The notes beneath the pieces are model-generated. The model saw only the letters and a program-made list of their open reading frames with translations, did no database searches and was not told the origin of the DNA. Shown here one piece after another: positions 43,065 to 44,959 of a stretch of 44,959 bases of DNA. Position 1 is the stretch's first letter, and every line of letters starts with the position of its first letter. The DNA comes from Dehalococcoidia bacterium (GTDB taxonomy: Bacteria > Chloroflexota > Dehalococcoidia > UBA2979). The position numbers were made by a program, and so were the translations under genes. Location of the stretch: contig JAKUNM010000005.1 of assembly GCA_022451865.1 (NCBI GenBank), positions 1 through 44,959 of the forward strand. Direction: 5' to 3'.

Positions 43065-43104
43065 GAGCGTAGTAAGATTAATTTTAAATAAAATTGAATA
43101 GAAG

Positions 43105-44040
43105 ATGGATATTACTTTGTCGATAATTGTTCTTGGTGGTGTAAATATTGATTTTATCATTGAAACAGAGTCAATAGCTGATCGTGGTGAAACAAAAGAA
43201 GGTAAGAGTTTTTCTGTAACTCCTGGAGGTAAAGGTGCTAATCAAGCTGTAGCTGCTGCACGAATTTTATCTGGTAGGGATACTGTGGATATGATTGGCC
43301 TTTTAGGAGATGATCGTTATTCAAAAGAACTACGAGATTACCTTGAATCAACAGGTGTGCGCACTAATTTTTTAGGCACTGTTAAAGACGCTCAGTCTGG
43401 TGTTGCTATGATATTGATTGATGACAGTGGTGAAAATTCTGTCAACGCAGTGTACGGCACTAATATGCTGGTTGATGAGAGTTATTCAGTAAAAGCTATA
43501 GATAATTTAGAAGTTTCTCGGAATGATATATTTTTAGTGCAACAGGAAATTTCTCTTCAAGCAACAGAAGTTGCTATGGCTAAGGTAAGCTCTCTTGGTG
43601 CTACGGTTATTTTAGATCCTGCACCTAGCCGTAAAGATTCTCATCGATTACTTGAATTAGCAAATATACTCACACCTAACCAACATGAAGCTGAAGATTT
43701 GACTGGCATTACTGTTTCTGATCTTGAATCTGCTCAGGCCGCAGCAAGCTCTCTTTGTAACGAATATGGAGGGACTGTGATAGTGACTTTGGCTGAGTTA
43801 GGTGCTTGGGTTGAAAATGAGCATATTTCACAGATAGTTCCATCATTTTCTGTCAACCCTGTTGCTACTGTTGGTGCAGGTGATGCATTTAATGGTGGTT
43901 TGGCTGCTGCGTTGAATCTTGGATCTGAAATATTGGAAGCTGTAAGGATAGGTAATGCTACAGGAGCTCTATGTGTAACTCGGCATGGTGCCCAAGAGGC
44001 GATGCCTACTCGTGAAGAACTTGAAGGATTTTTAAGTTAA
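43105..44040 (+). CDS. rbsK: PfkB-family sugar kinase, probable ribokinase
   Basis: A 311-aa carbohydrate kinase. The N-terminal signature IIVLGGVNIDFII and SVTPGGKGANQAVAAARI is that of ribokinase (GGKGANQA). The C-terminal signature VATVGAGDAFNGGLAAAL has the anion hole GAGD and the catalytic Asp. LTPNQHEAEDLTG and VIVTLAELGAW are typical of the ATP site region. Ribose is the likely substrate, but other sugars or nucleosides are possible for PfkB proteins, and no ribose transporter or isomerase is nearby. The purine-rich stretch before the ATG is a weak ribosome site. It overlaps the next, convergent gene by 9 bp. Confidence 0.85.
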   Translation: MDITLSIIVLGGVNIDFIIETESIADRGETKEGKSFSVTPGGKGANQAVAAARILSGRDTVDMIGLLGDDRYSKELRDYLESTGVRTNFLGTVKDAQSGVAMILIDDSGENSVNAVYGTNMLVDESYSVKAIDNLEVSRNDIFLVQQEISLQATEVAMAKVSSLGATVILDPAPSRKDSHRLLELANILTPNQHEAEDLTGITVSDLESAQAAASSLCNEYGGTVIVTLAELGAWVENEHISQIVPSFSVNPVATVGAGDAFNGGLAAALNLGSEILEAVRIGNATGALCVTRHGAQEAMPTREELEGFLS

Positions 44041-44959
44041 GCGGAGGTCACTTTCTTTGTTTGATTGGATGTCGTCCCAATTTACAAATAGAGGGTTATA
44101 TTTTACATCAATCCAATTTTCAATATGATCTGCATAGTGAGGTGAGCCAGGTTGTCCGCTATTGCCCGGTGGTATCACGACAAGTGCAGAATTGAGATCT
44201 TTCAAATCGAGAATTTGTCGATAACTAACTCCATGCATTCCTGTGGCACCTAAAGGTGTACCGACATTCCAAACAGTATTCCGGTCGCCACTCATTGCTA
44301 TAGGATCTAGCTCAAAAATAGAACGAAATTCAGGATCTCGTCCCAAATTATGTTTCCAAGTAATTTTGTGTTCTTCTCCCCATTGCCAATTGTCTATATT
44401 AGCACCCTGTTTTACAGATAAAATTTTATATGCCTCTAGAAGTGAAAATTCAATCGCCATATCCCAATTATCAAATTGATCCAACATAAGAGTGCTATTT
44501 TTATGCATTTCACTTAGTAGAACATTGTGCGAGATTGGTGCTAGAGGTGGTAGGCCTTCAACATAATTAAAATATTGCTCTACTGTAGCTTTCGCTAATT
44601 GATTACGAGCTTCATTTGCCAACACTGCCTCTGAGCTATTCACATGCATTTTACCATCCCATTTAACTAGGCGTGCTTGTAGGTTTTGTGCAAGTTTGTT
44701 GGAAAATGTAGATGATGCAACATGTTGTACAAATTCTAAGTGCGCCAAACTTAAGATATCACTTTGTAGAGTTGTCATACTTTCGTTGGAGAAAACATCA
44801 ATATTTCCCATCAATGCATTTAGACGATCTGCTCTAAAACGTGTAGACGAAAAACTTAGATAATAAGGGTAATCTGAAGATGTTGTACGATTATTTGCTG
44901 TAACGATATATCCTAATTTCGGGTTGTGCTCAGCAGGTAATTCATTCTTTGGGATACTT
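44032..44959 (-). CDS. Penicillin acylase family protein, C-terminal part
   Basis: Penicillin acylases are Ntn hydrolases, cut from one precursor into alpha and beta chains, that hydrolyse amides such as acyl-homoserine lactones or beta-lactam side chains. The frame stays open through the window edge, so the start, the signal peptide and the catalytic Ser are outside. The ~309 residues present belong to the beta chain: GYIVTANNRTTSSDYPYYLS (near the edge), RADRLNALM, the WQWGEEH segment, GDRNTVWNVG, HGVSYRQILDL and PGNSGQPGSPHYADHIENW, all usual for the family. The true substrate cannot be read from this part. Confidence 0.9.
   Translation of the reverse strand, partial: SIPKNELPAEHNPKLGYIVTANNRTTSSDYPYYLSFSSTRFRADRLNALMGNIDVFSNESMTTLQSDILSLAHLEFVQHVASSTFSNKLAQNLQARLVKWDGKMHVNSSEAVLANEARNQLAKATVEQYFNYVEGLPPLAPISHNVLLSEMHKNSTLMLDQFDNWDMAIEFSLLEAYKILSVKQGANIDNWQWGEEHKITWKHNLGRDPEFRSIFELDPIAMSGDRNTVWNVGTPLGATGMHGVSYRQILDLKDLNSALVVIPPGNSGQPGSPHYADHIENWIDVKYNPLFVNWDDIQSNKESDLRLT

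Noticed and set aside
1-44959. tRNA genes, rRNA, insertion sequences or prophage genes
   Set aside because: No cloverleaf-like segment, transposase, integrase or terminal repeat was seen in the short gaps; gene content is core metabolism throughout.

Overview
The window is about 45 kb of AT-rich, very tightly packed bacterial chromosome. I see no tRNA, rRNA, CRISPR array, insertion sequence or phage gene. Gene content and order suggest a streamlined marine Chloroflexota of the Dehalococcoidia/SAR202 type. The hints are a short EF-Ts (about 166 aa), a short IF-2 (601 aa), an actinobacterial/archaeal-type inositol-1-phosphate synthase beside a phosphatidylinositol-phosphate synthase, and a run-on order of core genes. 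This assignment is inference; a 16S or marker-gene tree is needed to settle it.

Layout. (1) 1-11620, plus strand: a tryptophan operon trpE(partial)-[Nudix-like/DinB fusion]-trpG-trpD-trpC-trpF-trpB-[CPBP membrane protease]-trpA-aroH, running on into scpA, ribF, tyrS and an unknown 147-aa gene. Two non-trp genes are embedded in the pathway. (2) 11630-19075, minus strand: acpS-nnr-fabD-fabF-fabF-recJ, a fatty-acid-synthesis block. (3) 19141-22575, plus: folD, prfB (RF2, with an intact programmed +1 frameshift) and a membrane-anchored zinc metallopeptidase. (4) 22580-25192, minus: inositol-1-phosphate synthase, phosphatidylinositol-phosphate synthase and a double-thioredoxin-fold protein, with a divergent LysR regulator at 25275-26147. 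(5) 26144-30904, minus: nusA-infB-rbfA-truB, preceded by a possible promoter and attenuator. (6) 31043-39963, minus: rpsB-tsf-frr-uppS-cdsA-dxr-rseP-ispG-proS, joining translation, undecaprenyl and phospholipid precursors and the MEP isoprenoid pathway. (7) 40202-40918, plus: an FmdB-like protein and dtd. (8) 40915-42985, minus: sucC-sucD. (9) 43105-44040, plus: a PfkB sugar kinase. (10) 44032-end, minus: the C-terminal part of a penicillin-acylase-family protein.

Working together: the trp operon turns chorismate into tryptophan, and aroH in the same transcript commits chorismate to Phe/Tyr. The acpS/fab block supplies acyl chains and cdsA supplies CDP-diacylglycerol, which the PIP synthase can join to inositol phosphate made next door. 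dxr and ispG feed uppS. Five convergent gene pairs abut or overlap by a few bases. No intergenic gap exceeds 300 bases; the largest is 238 bp (39964-40201), between rpsB and fmdB, and it is rich in perfect palindromes.

I did not find a clearly new multi-gene system. The best leads are the palindrome-rich rpsB/fmdB region, the leader in front of nusA, the inositol-lipid cluster with palindromic control-like sites, the two foreign genes inside the trp operon, and the absence of rimP, pyrH and scpB from their usual places.
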